DNA from: Ehretia macrophylla | Lineage: Eukaryota; Streptophyta; Magnoliopsida; Boraginales; Ehretiaceae | DNA: 64,000 bases | Reading direction: 5' to 3' | Assembly: GCA_037974665.1 (NCBI GenBank) | Contig: CM075777.1 | Coordinates: 11,927,001-11,991,000 of the forward strand | Shown here: positions 12,283 to 24,900 of the stretch, one piece after another | Position numbering within the stretch: position 1 is the first letter of the stretch | How the letters are laid out: each line of letters starts with the position of its first letter | The notes under the pieces: generated by a model | What the model was told of the DNA's origin: nothing | Database searches by the model: none | The model's input: the letters and a program-made list of their open reading frames with translations, nothing else | Program-made: the position numbers and the translations under genes

Positions 12283-12903
12283 GGCTCCGTTTATTTGCCG
12301 TAAAATAATTTATTTGTGAAAAATATTTTCTTGGAAAATAAAATATTTTCCTTCGTTTGTTTACCGTAAAATAATTTGCTTGTGAAAAATATTTTACTGA
12401 GCTCTGTTTGTTTGCCGTAAAATAACTTGTTAGAGAAAAATATTTTCCTGAAAAATAGAATACTGGAAAATATTTTCTGGTGTTTGGATGTACAATAAAA
12501 AATATTTTCCGACATGAGATTTATAAAATAAAAAAAAATACACATAAAATAGGGATGGTTAAGTTCCGAAAAATGTTTTCATCTCCCAAAGAAATGAAAA
12601 TATTTTTCCAAATTTTGAACTAGCTGTCATTTTTTACCGGAAAACATTTTCCAGTTGACTAATTTTCCGGTGTTACCAAACAGCGGAAAATCTCTAAAAA
12701 GTAGCCTACCATTTTTGACCGAAAAATATTTTTCGGTTGACCAATTTTCCGGTGTTACCAAACACCGGAAAATCTTCAAAAAGTAACCTACCATTTTTAA
12801 CTGGAAAATGTTTTCCGATTGACCAATTTTTCGGTGTTACCAAACACCGTAAAAGTAGGAAAATGTTTTCCGAAAGTATATTTTACGGCAAACAAACGGA
12901 GCC
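12283..12903. mobile_element. 621-bp MITE with TIR ggctccgtttgtttgcc
   Basis: Ends are ggctccgtttatttgccgta and its near inverted copy tttacggcaaacaaacggagcc-like (right end 12903). It is flanked by a 3-bp direct repeat TTG (12280-12282 and 12904-12906). Copy B carries the empty site: the sequence reads straight through ccattttgaactc near 38560. Inside are ~2.5 units of an exact 82-bp tandem repeat (units start 12657, 12739, 12821) with the core ccggtgttaccaaacaccgg. A 3-bp duplication suggests a PIF/Harbinger-like source, but TTG is not the usual TWA. Confidence 0.75.
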
Positions 12904-13660
12904 TTGAACTCCACTAATTGACAGGAGGAGGGGGTTAAACTTAGCCAAAACAGTCAAGATTGGTAGAATGATATTGACTTTAACAATGACAGATGATGAT
13001 ATAAAATAATTAAGATTCCACAGATACCAGGTGGTCCCCACTTTGATACTTGGTGTCCTGTAAATAATTTGTCATTTAGTGTGTAATAATTCTCCTTCAC
13101 GAGCCTTTTGTCATTTCAAAAATCTGATTCTCTTTTAGTTATGTCGAGTTTGTTTGTTATGTATTATTGAGTTTCTTTTATTAAAGAAAACCACTTTAGG
13201 TCATATCAAGTTTGTTTGCTGTGAATTATTTAGATTCTTTTATTAAAGGAAACTACTTTAGTCATATCAAAGAATTTGTCCGATTCCTTGTGGTCTTGTA
13301 ATCTTTGTAACGATTTACCTATAAATAAAGATGAACCCCTAACTAAATGAGCAAACTTGGATTGCACATTAACCTTATCTCTTCTTTCTTTAGCCTTTTT
13401 CATGGTTTCCCTCTCCCGCTCCCTTTCTCTCCCTTAGAGCAAATACGTGCCAACATGAAGATGTAAGAAGTTTTTACTCAAGGTGGTCTTCATGACCACA
13501 TAAATTGTAAAATAAATGATAATGGTTCAATGACCAAAGTCATGAATCAATATTTATCCTCCTACATAATGAGATATTAAGTGAATTAATAAAAGAATAA
13601 GAAAAATATAAAAAGTTAATGTATCTAGTCTTATATTAAATTCATGTTCATAAAAAAATT
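12904..13660. other. Copy A-specific spacer with LTR-like sequence
   Basis: It differs from B and C at this position. It contains a ~66-bp imperfect duplication (13142-13207 and 13208-13273, 'gtttgtttgytrtg...ttattaaag') and a tataaataaag box followed by CT-rich DNA (about 13320-13430), resembling a copia-type LTR. A short stretch at 13437-13465 (gcaaatacgtgccaacatg) matches the internal end of the TRIM in B and C, so this may be a rearranged TRIM relic. Confidence 0.4.
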
Positions 13661-13663
13661 AAT

Positions 13664-14147
13664 AATCTCTTTAAATTAATACTCGATAAATTAATAATCT
13701 CTTTTAAATAATAAAAATATCTCGTCCCGACTTAGGACCCGTGTAAAAAATAAATAATTTCAATAAAATTATAAAATAACACATTTAAAATATTTTCTTT
13801 GTACTTTATCAACCTAAATATTTCATAAATTAATAATTAGCTAAAATTTACATAATTAATTGACTATGAAATTAAAAAAAATTGTTATAATCCTAATCCT
13901 GATACGAGATTAGATAAACTTATTTTAATCCTACTAAATTAGATTCTTATCTTATATTCTCATTAGATTTTTTTATTTGTCTTTTTAAATTGGCCTGAAA
14001 AAATATTAAGCACTTTTCAAAAAAAATACCATAAATATAATATATTTACTATTAAACCAAAAAAACTAAAAATATCTCGATAAATTAATATCTTGCTAAA
14101 TTAATAAAATTTAGGGATTTCAATACCATTAATTTAAAGAAGTTATT
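13664..14147. mobile_element. AT-rich MITE, copy A
   Basis: About 480 bp bounded by ctctttaaattaat and attaatttaaagaagt-like inverted ends, with internal 'ctcgataaattaat' motifs and a central cctgatacgagattag palindrome. The same element is at 40146-40657 and 62974-63488, directly beyond the 3' end of each NERD gene. It is noncoding and was already present before the duplications. Confidence 0.6.
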
Positions 14148-14250
14148 CTGTAACAGCAAGCCGTAGTATTATCTTATCACAACCCAACAATTAAAAGACT
14201 AGAAAACTTTTACAAGGAATACATACAGATTTTGGGGGGGGTGGGGAATA

Positions 14251-17200
14251 CTAAGCGCTCAACATCATGGAAACTATTGAAGATAGCTTGCGTCTGCACA
14301 CTTTATCAGAATACCGTGCTTGAAATAGGACCTTTGTGTTTGACCTAACCATCACAAGACTTGGCCAACCCGGCCAACCCGACTTTTGCCCTAAAATTGA
14401 AGCCCAAACACCGTGGTAATCTCGAGGAGTGTAGTTTATTGTGACCCACGACTCATCTGTATTCAATGTTCATAAAACATTTATAAGAATTGTAAACAAA
14501 AAAATAGCTCATGTTTTAGCCTATATGATGCAACATACCAAAGTATTAAGGAACAAAATTTTTCCAATGATTTGTCTTCCTTCACTAAAATGGGGGGGGG
14601 GGGGGGGGGGGGGGAATTGAAGGGTAATTATGTTATTAGTCTCCAATATTGTCACACTTTTTCGAATTAGTCCTTATTGATTCCAAAAAGTTTAAGATTA
14701 TTCAAACTAGTCCCTGCCATTAAAAAATCATTAATTTTAACAGATTTAATTTTTTTTTTTACTAATCCAGCAAAAGTGTGTATTTTAACAGATATATGGG
14801 TAAATTTTTCTTTTTGATTCTTTTCTTTTTATTTTTCTTTATCTTCATCAAACTCACAATTTCCGCTCTCTCACACGTACGTTCTTCTCACATACAACAA
14901 AAACACATGTTTCTCACTCACACACACACAGCTCACAAAACACACAAACACAAAGGTCACAAGCACACAAACACAAAGGTCACAAGCACACAAACACACG
15001 ATTCACACACGTTTGACACACACACAAAACACGCAGATGGGATGGGTACGAGTAACGGGAAGGGATGGGGGTGACACAAAGAAAGGGAGGTGAGGGTGTG
15101 TGTGTTTGTGAGATATGGGTGTGTGCGTGTGAAGTGGATGGGGGTATGTGCAAAGCTCACCATTTCTGCTCCAATTTCGCTTGAGGGGGCGTTATAACGA
15201 GATAAACAACACACTATTTTCACTTTGAATTTTAAACACTTCTTGTTGTAACCATTTTTTAGTCTCAATATAGTTACAGGGACGTGTAATATATAGCTGT
15301 TGTAAACTTACATCTGATTTAATTAAGGAAATATTTTTCTCAAACACTTTCACTCCACTCCTAATGGACATGGTGTATTTCAAGTTTCAATGCTCCCTAG
15401 AAACCACCCTAAATTTATTGAGAAAATTGAGCTTGCTCAACATGTTAATAACAACATAGACCAGGACAAGAAAGAGTAATACCTCGCAGGAACGGCTTTT
15501 CGGTAATCAGGTGACTAACTTTTGATCTCTTTATATTTCGTAATTCTCGGACGTCCCGTTGATTTTCTTTGAATTCCAGGAACTGTCCTAGGATGCATCT
15601 GTTACCTTTAAGCTCTAATCTGCATCAGAATTGAAAGATGAGATAAAACATTCATTACAGACGACAGGACAAAAAAAAAATAAAAGAAGACAATTTTCCG
15701 AGATAATAGAAATTTAACAAATTCATCCAAACTTAACTCATGAGAAGGCACTTGATTCTCACACTCTTCTTTCTTTTTTATAATGTTCCTAAATCTATGT
15801 TGGGCTGACGTTTTGCATCTTCCTTTTCCTAAGTTCACACCACTGGACTTGGTCTTGTTTCTAACACGCAATAAAATTTAACCTCACTTTACTGTCCTCT
15901 TGATAAACACTTGCTCTCTAGTACATAGTACCAGCTATGTTTTCGAAGTGTTGAACCCGATGAGTCAACTGTATGGATTTTAACAGTAGATACTTTAAGG
16001 TACTATTAGAAAGAAGCGCTCAGACTGCATAACAAAGAGCAAACCAGCCTGCACTGGTATCATCACGACTTCAACTGACGTTAAAACATGAAATGCCAAA
16101 TAAAGTAAGTAAGAATTGTCACAAACCTGTCCCACATAGGAGCCGTACTCAGTACAAATTTAAGCTTTTTATTTCTAGATTCCTGCAATTCCTGCATTTT
16201 CTGCATTTTCTGCATTTCCTGCATTTTCTGCATTTCCTGCTTCCGACCACGAATTGCTCCTCTAAACCAATCAGAAAGTGTGTTCTTAGTCTCTGTAGTC
16301 TTAGTCTCTGTATTCTTAGTCTTTGGTTTTAATTGCACCCATTCATTGTAGGTGATGACTTCAGATGGAAAATACTCTGGATGAATAGTACTGCAAAAAG
16401 GTGAGTAAACGTTAAGTACCATAAAAGAGTTGAATGGCCAAAAAAGAATTGAAGTGTCCATTTCAGGTGATTTTCCAGCGAAGTTGCATATATCTTATTG
16501 TTCAACTCTGAGCCCTTAACACAAATTAAAAGGGTGAAGCAACACGATGAATAAGTAGCGGAAATTTTATTATTTCTGAATTTCAGTGAGATATACTATA
16601 ATAAACCAAAAAGTCAAGATTTGCCAGCAGACAAATGTAATGCATACCAAAAATCTGGGTTTGTACATATGACTTTGCAAGACAAAAATCCTTGAGGAAG
16701 ATTAATTCCCCTTAGCGCAAGGTACGATTGGAGAACGGAAACTTGTTGTTTAGCTTCAGCCACCTGAAATGCAGAAAGTTTTACGAAATGCAGAAAGCTA
16801 CAACTTCCTTGACTCAGTTTGGTTCGAAAACTAAATAACATAAAGGTGGGAAGCAAACACTAGAGACAATATGTTTCTGGCACAGAGGACAAAGCTGTAT
16901 CTGAAATATTTATTTCTAATAGGGAAAATACCATCATTGATCACTCAACTTTGGTGAAAATGACAATTTGGTCCCCTAACTTAAAAAAGTGTCTTTCAAT
17001 CCTTTCAGTTCACAAAAAAGGATGCTAATAGTCCTTCTCGCATTTTCTGTTAATTTTTTTCCGTCGATTGCATGTGCCATGCCAAATTTGTATTAATGGC
17101 TGAAAATGGAAGGAAAATCGAAGAAGGACTAACGGTGTCTTACTTTAGTTAGTTAAACCACGAAAATACTTATTTTTAAAGTTAAGGGACCAAATTGTCA

Positions 17201-18792
17201 TTTTCATCAAAGTTAACGGACCATTGAAGGTACTTACACTTTCTAATACAATGCCAAATTGCCAATATATTGAGACAATAAGAATGGAAACAGATTGAGA
17301 TGGTTGTAACATGATGAATTCGGCTAATATACATAAGCATTGATAACACAGAACTCAAATGCGATCATCAGTATAGTGCAACGTTTGATAAGTGCTAAAT
17401 GTTAATTATTAGTATATGAAAAGCATAAAACATGACATGAATTCTATGTACAAGGGGAAGCACAATCTTGAATTGGAGAAAATTGAAAAATGGAGAAGAG
17501 ACAGACAGGGCTAGGAATACGCAGAGTTTGATGTTTGCAATCGCTGTGACTGTTGCCTTTGTCATTGCCGGAGCAAAACCAATTACCATCCTTGTCAACA
17601 GCTAGAAATCTTGATGCAACATTCTTCACTAATATCACCAACACTTCCCTGCACCACCCATAATAAAAAGAAATAGAGTCAATGAATAAGGGTAAACACC
17701 TTTATTGTTGTAAAATAACAATCTAGTAGCCTACCCTAGCTTCATAAATGAGCATTTTCGTTCTTAACTAACTAAAGCAGAACTCTGTTAGTCTTTTGTC
17801 AATTTTCAGTCTATTTTTAGCTGTAATTTCTTTACTAATTTGGCATAACACGTGCAATTCATGGCAAATAGTTAACGAAAAAATGCAAGAAGGACAATGT
17901 TCCATTCTATAAATTTAGAGGCGTAAAAAGGCATAGTTTTAAAGTTAAGGGACCAAATTATCATTTTTAACAAAATTAAGAGACCGAATGAAGGTATTTA
18001 ATACAAGGAATGAGTGGCTTGCTCCCTACTATCTGCCCGCTCAACCTCACCAAGAACAATCATCGAATACGACTCCTCAATCGTTATCGAAGCTTTCAGG
18101 GGTACTTTGTTATGTGACGAGACGATTTCGTGATTCGCTCTTTACCCTATCATCAGTTTCTAACTAATCTTTTAGGTGGATCCGTCGATCATCCAACCAT
18201 GTAGTAGACTGAGTTGCTCATGCAGCTAGAATATAAACTCTTCCGGTTAATTGGCTATCTAACTTGCCCGTGGAACACCTGTCCCTGGAACTCTACTCAC
18301 TCACCGTATTCAAGTTGACCCGACAGGGATTGGCTGATTTATATTTTAGTTTGCTATAAAACTCTCTTTGGACAAAAAAATAAAATAAACTTTACATCAG
18401 TTAGATTACCCATAAAAAATAATCTCGAAATGTTTCGCAATTAAAGCGAGAATTATACCACTACCACTAGGGCAAATTGTAACATATTGCTAAAATTACT
18501 AGTGGCTAAAAATAAAAATAAAATAAAAAACATAAAAAAGAAGTTACTCTTTGGTGACGAGAACAAGGTCAATGTTCTGATGAGATGCAGAATGAGGGTC
18601 TGGAATACGAAGGCCTACAAACACTTTGCCTCCGTACAAATTTTCAAGCCTACTGGCAATGGACAAGAGGGGTTCGGCATCAGAGGAGGTTAGGATGTCA
18701 GTAGTATCGTCCTTGTCGTCGTCGTCGTAGCCGAGGATCGAACATACTAAGTAGAAAATACTACATAGACCAAAAATCAACCACACCCACAT
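14251..18792 (-). CDS. NERD (nuclease-related) domain protein, copy A, 369 aa, six exons
   Basis: Exons, in coding order: 18792-18548, 17648-17507, 16763-16648, 16390-16127, 15619-15483, 14456-14251. All introns are GT-AG and all phases agree, giving 1110 nt. Residues 1-20 (MWVW...) form a signal anchor, followed by a DDDDKDD acidic stretch. The NERD domain follows: [22 protein letters not shown] (Asp75) and ILVKN (Lys90). In the PD-(D/E)xK fold a Glu usually precedes the x-Lys; here it is Leu88, so nuclease activity is doubtful. Later blocks ([41 protein letters not shown], a C-terminal [11 protein letters not shown]) match plant NERD proteins as I remember them. A Gln/Met-rich run (KMQEMQKMQ) is longer than in copy B. 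Substrate and role are unknown. Confidence 0.85.
14592..14614 (+). repeat. Poly-G run of 23
   Basis: An uninterrupted run of 23 G replaces a 4-G stretch at the matching place in copy B (about 41242). It lies in intron 5 of the copy A NERD gene (C-run in the transcript). It could form a G-quadruplex or be an assembly homopolymer error. Confidence 0.7.
14915..15140. repeat. (CA)n/(GT)n-rich inverted repeat in NERD intron 5
   Basis: A CA-rich half (with a 22-bp tandem repeat of ggtcacaagcacacaaacac) faces a GT-rich half across a short spacer, so the region can fold. A shorter version is at 42760-42910 in copy B. Open frames here are low-complexity and not genes. Confidence 0.6.
16928..17234. 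mobile_element. MITE in NERD intron 2, copy A
   Basis: About 307 bp with ~55-bp imperfect terminal inverted repeats. The left reads gacaatttggtcccctaact and the right agttaagggaccaaattgtc. It is shared with copy B at 44571-44873. A related but more degenerate copy is in intron 1 (about 17692-18003). Confidence 0.7.
18004..18389 (+). mobile_element. LINE 3' fragment (RNase H-like) in NERD intron 1, copy A
   Basis: Plus-strand, antisense to the NERD gene. The clearer copy in B reads [14 protein letters not shown], the '(A)D-x-(V/L)A' end of the RNase H domain in plant L1 LINE ORF2, followed by a short 3' tail and an A-rich end (ggacaaaaaaataaaataaa). It is degenerate and 5'-truncated, shared with B at 45617-46007. 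Confidence 0.5.
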
Positions 18793-18962
18793 ACTGTGAT
18801 ACTGTGATACTGGATACTACTGCTGCTCTCCTCTCTTCACTCTTTTTCAATCAGGTAGGAGACTTTGAGTAGACTTAATATTACTGTTCTAAAAGTCTAA
18901 TAAGTAGTGGGTCTGAATCAATATATTCCTTCCTTAGTTCCTTTGTCCGTATTAAGGTTATT

Positions 18963-19274
18963 CTTACCAGATTATCTAAAATAGAGTTTTTGATATTGTA
19001 TAATTATTACATAATATAATTTATTTGATAAAATAAAAATTTATAAAATTAAAATTAAAATCATCAAAAATAAACTCGAGTCTTTAAAAAATATAGAGTC
19101 TTTAAAAATATTAATAAATTTATTAATATTTTTAGAGATTTTGTACCTTTTAGATATTCGAGCTCACTTTTGGTGATTTTAATCTTTACTTTATAAATTT
19201 TTATTTTATCAAATAAACTATATTATGTAATAATTTTACAATATTAGAGTCTCTATTTTAGAGACTCTGGTAAG
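18963..19274. mobile_element. 312-bp MITE upstream of NERD copy A
   Basis: Near-perfect palindrome: it begins cttaccagattatctaaaat and ends with tctctattttagag plus actctggtaag; the inner arms (ttatttgataaaataaaaat against atttttattttatcaaataa) pair through the whole element. Absent from the matching place in copy B (about 46690). It lies about 170 bp upstream of the NERD start codon. Confidence 0.75.
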
Positions 19275-19785
19275 GAGAGCCAAATGGGAGGTTCTAAATT
19301 GAGGGCTTTAAAAATAAATTTAATTTTTTTTTATTTTTTAAGCCTCGTTTAAAGTTTTATGTATTTTTTAGGTATTTTAAAATTTTTTTTATCACTAATA
19401 GAACTTTAAATTTTAAAATCTATAGTGGGACTCGTCATTCCTTCTATCTTTTTGAGCCTAAATTGTTAATTTTTTTTTTTTATTTTTTTGGTCAAAGGTG
19501 TCAGTCAAATATTAAATTTGATTTGTTGAAGAGATCTATGTGATCAAATCTAATTTAAAAGTAACCTATGTAGGCTTTAAATTTTTTTGTCTTTTTTTTG
19601 GGGCTCTATTTTGTTCAACAATTTGTTTAACAAAATGGAGTTCGGGCTCTAAATTTATTAAAACATGACAACTTTATATTAAAAATCTAAATTTGGAGCT
19701 CTATATCTACTATTGGTGTTACTTTTTTTTCTGTTAAAATCTCTATATTTGTTAAAAAATTATAATTATTGTATTTTAAAGAGAG

Positions 19786-20700
19786 AATAACATGAATAGT
19801 CCTCATTATTTTCAAAAAATTAGTTTAGTCTATATTGTTTTAAAATATTCAAAAAGGTCCCTAATATTTTTTTAAAGATTCAATTTAGTCCCTATTATTT
19901 TAAAAGGTTCAAAAAGGTCTCTAATATTTTTCAAAATGTTTAAAAAGATCTCCAATATATTTTAAAAAGATTTGGTTAGTCCCTATTATTTCAAAACGTT
20001 CAAAAAGGTCCCCAATATTTCTTAAAAGACTCAAATTGGTCATCACCGTCAAAATAACCATTAACTTTGACAGACTCTTTTTCATAATACAGTCTGACAT
20101 ATGGCATGCTATTCTCCCTATGCAAAATAACGTTGTATGGGTTATCTTCTTCCTCATGCCATGCAAAAAAAAATTACAGATTATGCATAATCTTTAAAAA
20201 ATCGTAACTACTTCAATTTTTGTCCAAATTTTATAAAATTTGGTCCGTTAGAATCAAAATTTCAAGGAGAATTCATAATTTGTAATGGTCACGTGATTCA
20301 AATTTTGAAAAAATATATTTCTTTTACCGAAATTGTCTTTCAAAGACTGGTCACATGACACGCACGTGGCTACTATTTTATCAAAGTTAATGGTTTTTTT
20401 GACAATGAAGACCAGTTTGAGTTTTTTGAAAAATATTGGGGACCTTTTTGAACCTTTTAAAAAATATTAGGGACTAAACTGAATCTTTTAAAAAATATTG
20501 AGAACCTTTTTGAACCTTTTGAAATAATGAGGACTAAACTGAATCTTTTTTAAATATTGGGGACTAATTTGAACTTTTATGAAAACAATGAGGATTGATT
20601 TGAACTTTTATGAAATAATGGAGACTAATTTGAATCATTTTAAATAATGGAGACTATTTTGAACAAAAATAAAACAATGGGGGTCCATTGCTACTATTTT
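19786..20700. repeat. ~915-bp inverted-repeat hairpin upstream of NERD copy A
   Basis: The left arm carries repeated 'caaaaaggtccctaatattt' motifs and the right arm their complements ('ggacctttttgaacctttt'). The arms are ~270-300 bp and the loop (about 20065-20380) is unique sequence. Absent from copy B. It is the longest fold-back in the window and a plausible source of small RNA. Confidence 0.7.
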
Positions 20701-20710
20701 TCCTATTTTA

Positions 20711-21351
20711 AACCCTTCATTGAAGATGCCCTTAGTCGAGGAGGTTACCCCTCCCAACTAAAACAAAGTAGGTGGGTCACGGTTTGCCTTTTTAAAGGAT
20801 TCTTGGCTCTTGATTGGTAGTTATTGCTTTTTTAATGGAGTCGTGTCGTACCAAGTGGATACATTTACAGATCTCTTATTGGTTGTAGGGCTAGCAAATC
20901 CCAAGTATCTTATTGGTTGGTTAATGACACGTGTCGTCCTGTCCACGTTGCATCTTGAGCATCATCTTCCATCATGCGCGTCAGAGTATTTAATGTCATC
21001 GTCTTTTTGCATAAAAAATATTTTAAAGTGAATCAAGTTTTGTACAGGAAGGTGTTTTTTATCTTTATTTTTTTCTTAACCCAACAAATTATCTTTGTTT
21101 GTAATGAGCTAACCTGATTAAGTGATTCTAATTTTTGCTTTATTATCGAACGGAACACAAACTTTTTATAATAAGCTGCTTTTATCTTTTTCTATTTTTC
21201 TTATATTCTTTTTTATTTGACTGTAGACTTTTTTTTATTGTATGATTCAAATAGAATCGAACTTTCGATCAATCCAGGTACTTGGAATCCTATAGATGTA
21301 GACATTTTATTAAATTATTTTCTCTTTAATTTTTTTACTTGTGTTTTATTA
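20711..21351. other. Spacer between copy A and the large MULE; contains a G-box palindrome
   Basis: No gene seen. It holds a gacacgtgtc palindrome (20926-20935, containing CACGTG) and nearby repeated 'ttattggttg' CCAAT-like boxes. This resembles a plant promoter, but no gene begins downstream because the MULE interrupts the region at 21352. It could instead belong to the divergent NERD gene 2 kb away. Confidence 0.35.
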
Positions 21352-21955
21352 GGGTTTTTTGCGCCTAGCCTCCCTGTGGTTGACCATAACTGTACGGAAC
21401 CCCCCTGTGATGGTTAAATTAGTTAAGAACCCCCTTGTAGTTAGTCGAAAATGTGCATATTGCCCCCATCTGCTGACATACGTTAAAAAAATTAACGCCC
21501 GGTAGTAATTGACTATTTTGCCCTTCCGTGTTTGAAAGACACAAACCTCACTCTAACCCCACTCAAACCACTAAAACACACTCACCATATTTCTCTCTCT
21601 TCGAAACCACTAAACCCTAACCACAAATTCCCAAATCAATCCCAAAATCATCTCAACATAAGTAATCTTCAACGAAATCGAACCGTAAATTTGATAGTAT
21701 AGCGATTTGAAGTGCCGATTCAAAGAAATCCGACGAAAGCGAGGTGTGTACTCTATCTGTCGTAACCCACATGTGATGGTTAAATTATTGTGGATAATGT
21801 TATGCATTTTATATGTTTTTGTGGTCCCAAAAAATATTGTATCTATCTGTCGTAACCCACATGTGTTGTGTCTTATTGTTTTCACAGTTAAAGTTGTTGT
21901 CCCTTTTTAGTATATCATATGTGGGGTAATATGTTGATAAAGTGCAGGCATGTTG

Positions 21956-24900
21956 TGTGACGACCGACAACCTCATCATATTTATTTTAATTGTTGTATG
22001 TTTTACTTGAGCATTAGAATGTGCATTTATTTACTTTTTGGTAAAAATCACTATTCATAAGAAAAATTGACTGTTTAATTTTTCTGAAACTGCATTTTTT
22101 TCCCTATCATGTGACTAGTATAAGGTAGGAGAAAAGTGTTAATTTGCATATTTGATGTTGGGAGTATGTGTTTAGAAAATATTTCTTACATCGTATGAAT
22201 AGTAAATTTATGTAATAACATTATATTTTAACTAGTTAGCATTTAATTGGAGTTTTGAGCTTAGTTTTGACCTTGACTTAGAACATTTGACCCCAATTAA
22301 CTACACGCATATAGTATTTATCTTATATGCACACATACATACACAATGCACTTTGAAAAAAAAAAAAAATACCAAATCCCCTCCCCTTTCCAAGGAGCCA
22401 AAAAGAGAAAAAAAAAATTCAACAAGCTTGCAAACTCGTCTTCTAGCTTTGTCTTGGAGGGGATTTGAAGTGTCCTAGAGCTTCTACAAGAGGTTCACAC
22501 CTTGTATATGTGAGGTAAATTTATTATTTTGTGCATTAAATGGTTAGGACTTGTATTGAAATTTTGTAATTGTTGTATATTGCTATATCTTTGCTCATAG
22601 ATGCTTGTAGTACCTCTTATTGATGTTGTAGAGTGCTCTTTTGAAGTTATTTGGCATCTTGAATGGCTAGAAATGGTGAATATTACATTGTAGAAGGTGA
22701 TGAATAGTAAAAAATGTGAATAGTAAAATCCTTGTGTTCTAGTTTAATTTATTGCTATATACGTGTCATTTAGGAGTTATTAAACCTAGATTAGAGCTTT
22801 GAATGGGTTGGCAATGCGTGAAATGCAAGATCAATTAGTTAAAGTTAGTTTAGTGGGCACTATTCACTCAGGCCCTTTAAATCTTGCTCAAAACCTTAAT
22901 CTAACGATAGATATGTGATGTTGGGTTGATAAAACGGTCCCACGTTAAGATTTATCGAATTACGAGAACGTTGATTTTTATGCCTCATTGTATGCACATA
23001 TTAGAATTAATGTAATTAGAGCCTTAAATACTAGTTTAATGCTTGGTTTAGGTTCTATAAATGTAGTTGAGGATAATTAGATACTTTAGTTAACTAAACC
23101 TTAGCTAAAACTAGTTTCGGCATATTGAACTTAAAGGAGAAAATAAAGATTTTAGGCCTTATACTTAACTTTAGCTTGTTTATTATGTTATATTTGTTGT
23201 AGAGATTGGGAATACTTGTTAGATGGCTAAAATTAAAGTGAACTTCTTAACTTAGTTATATGTGTAGTTGAGTTGTATATAAAGGTGCAATGAAGAAGAA
23301 AATGAGTATGTTATATCTTGCTTATATTACTCATATTGCTTGTTAGTTGTATAGTTTGTGTGATGAAATGGGTATGACTTGAATATTTGATTATTTGAAT
23401 GATTAATTGGATTATGTGTTAAATTGAGGTTGTTGTGCTAGAAGTGGAAGATAATAGATATTGCATGTTTAATGTTTGAAAGAATGCTTGTAAGAAGATT
23501 GTGGGAGCTCAAGAAGAAATTAGCTAGCATGTATGTTCATAAATATACAATATTGGAGTTTTAGTTAGCTTTCACCATATATATTGGAATTGCAAGTAAA
23601 TTAACTAACTACACCATGTGTACGTGTGTGTGGGTTCAATGGTGACTGACCATTTTTTTCAACAAAAATGAGGCAATTTTGGGCTTAAAACTATATTAAT
23701 TAGAGAAGGATTATGGGTTGAATTATATACCATTAAAAAGCCTTATAAGTCTAGTTTCTAATACTTTTTATGGTGCATTAATCGGAGTTTTCTAGAATAA
23801 GTTATGATCGTTTTGGTGAGATGTGTCGGAATTGTCCTGTTACGCGAAAATCTGAATTGTATTGTTATTTTGCTATAGTGTTGATATATTTCAGTTCTAA
23901 TTGGATGTATCCGATCAAGACCTTATTGTGTAGTGTCCTTGGATGATTAGTAGCGTAATGGAGGTCTTATAGTTAGGTCGTCTTCACGAATTGTAATTGA
24001 AATCTTATTGCTAGTAAAATTAATTTAAATTGAAAGTTATTCTATTCGACTGTGAATGAGAAATACTAGTAGAGTTGTGATGACCACCACCTTTAGAGAT
24101 AGGTAATATTTCTATATATGCTAAACAATTCAATTACTAGAATTAGTTGTTGTTATCAATGTGCAACTAGTGAACACTTAGAAGGGTTAAGTAAGCTATG
24201 TGAAAGAAGGTGTTTAATGCTCATGTAAGGTTAATTGTAAGTTGATAGTTGTCTATTGTATGTTAAATGTAATTAACTTAAGTTGATCCTATTAGTGATA
24301 TGTTAGAATCTTAGCTTGAAGTATAGTTATTATGCTAAAATGGTATGTTAGTTATTAAATGGTTGATAGTTAACTTTTCTATTAGTTGATAAATGCATTT
24401 CTTTCCCTATGTGTTAATAAGAGTGTCATTTTAACATGTCTTGTAACCTAAAGTAGTTAGTGAGTATTAAATGGTTTTAAAGCATGAAAGTAATTCGTTA
24501 GTTGATCTTCGTTAATGTTTAAAGGTAATTGTTTAGTTGACTGATTAGTTAGAGTTCTTCTCCCATTTAATTGAGTTAAGCATGTTATCTAGTTCATATG
24601 CATATTGATTGAATAATGAAGTGTTAAATGCCATGGAATATTTACAATTGCTTGATTCTTGAACATGAATGTGAATAATGTAGTTGAGTTATCTTTAAGT
24701 TGCATGGTATTGTTGTGTTTAGGTAGTAGTCTTGAATGGTATTTGGAAGGTGTTGATGCTTTGGAGTTGAATTGGAAGGGTTCTGGGCTAGACTTTTACA
24801 AGTTTGGTTTATTAAAGGTGAAGGAGTCTTCATCTCTTCTGTACAACTTAACTTATATTATTGTTTCTAGATTGTATTATTTAGTAATTGACAAAGTTTA

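Larger units (their letters stand above)
9789..20775. repeat. Segmental duplication, copy A
   Basis: Homologous to copy B in the same order: FAR1-like relic (9789 vs 31592), hairpin (10915 vs 37165), unit core (11290 vs 37546), MITE (13664 vs 40146), NERD gene (14251-18792 vs 40889-46536), and a short tract around the cccctcccaactaaaaca motif (20745 vs 47100). The start is sharp: homology begins at atgacaacgtt. A lacks the MULE and TRIM shared by B and C. Confidence 0.85.

Noticed and set aside
14778-15268. Open frames on both strands rich in His/Thr/Cys (98 and 103 aa)
   Set aside because: They are translations of a (CA)n/(GT)n inverted repeat in a NERD intron, low complexity and not kept in copy B.
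20926-20935. G-box palindrome as promoter of a new gene
   Set aside because: No coding sequence follows before the MULE; kept only as a low-confidence note.
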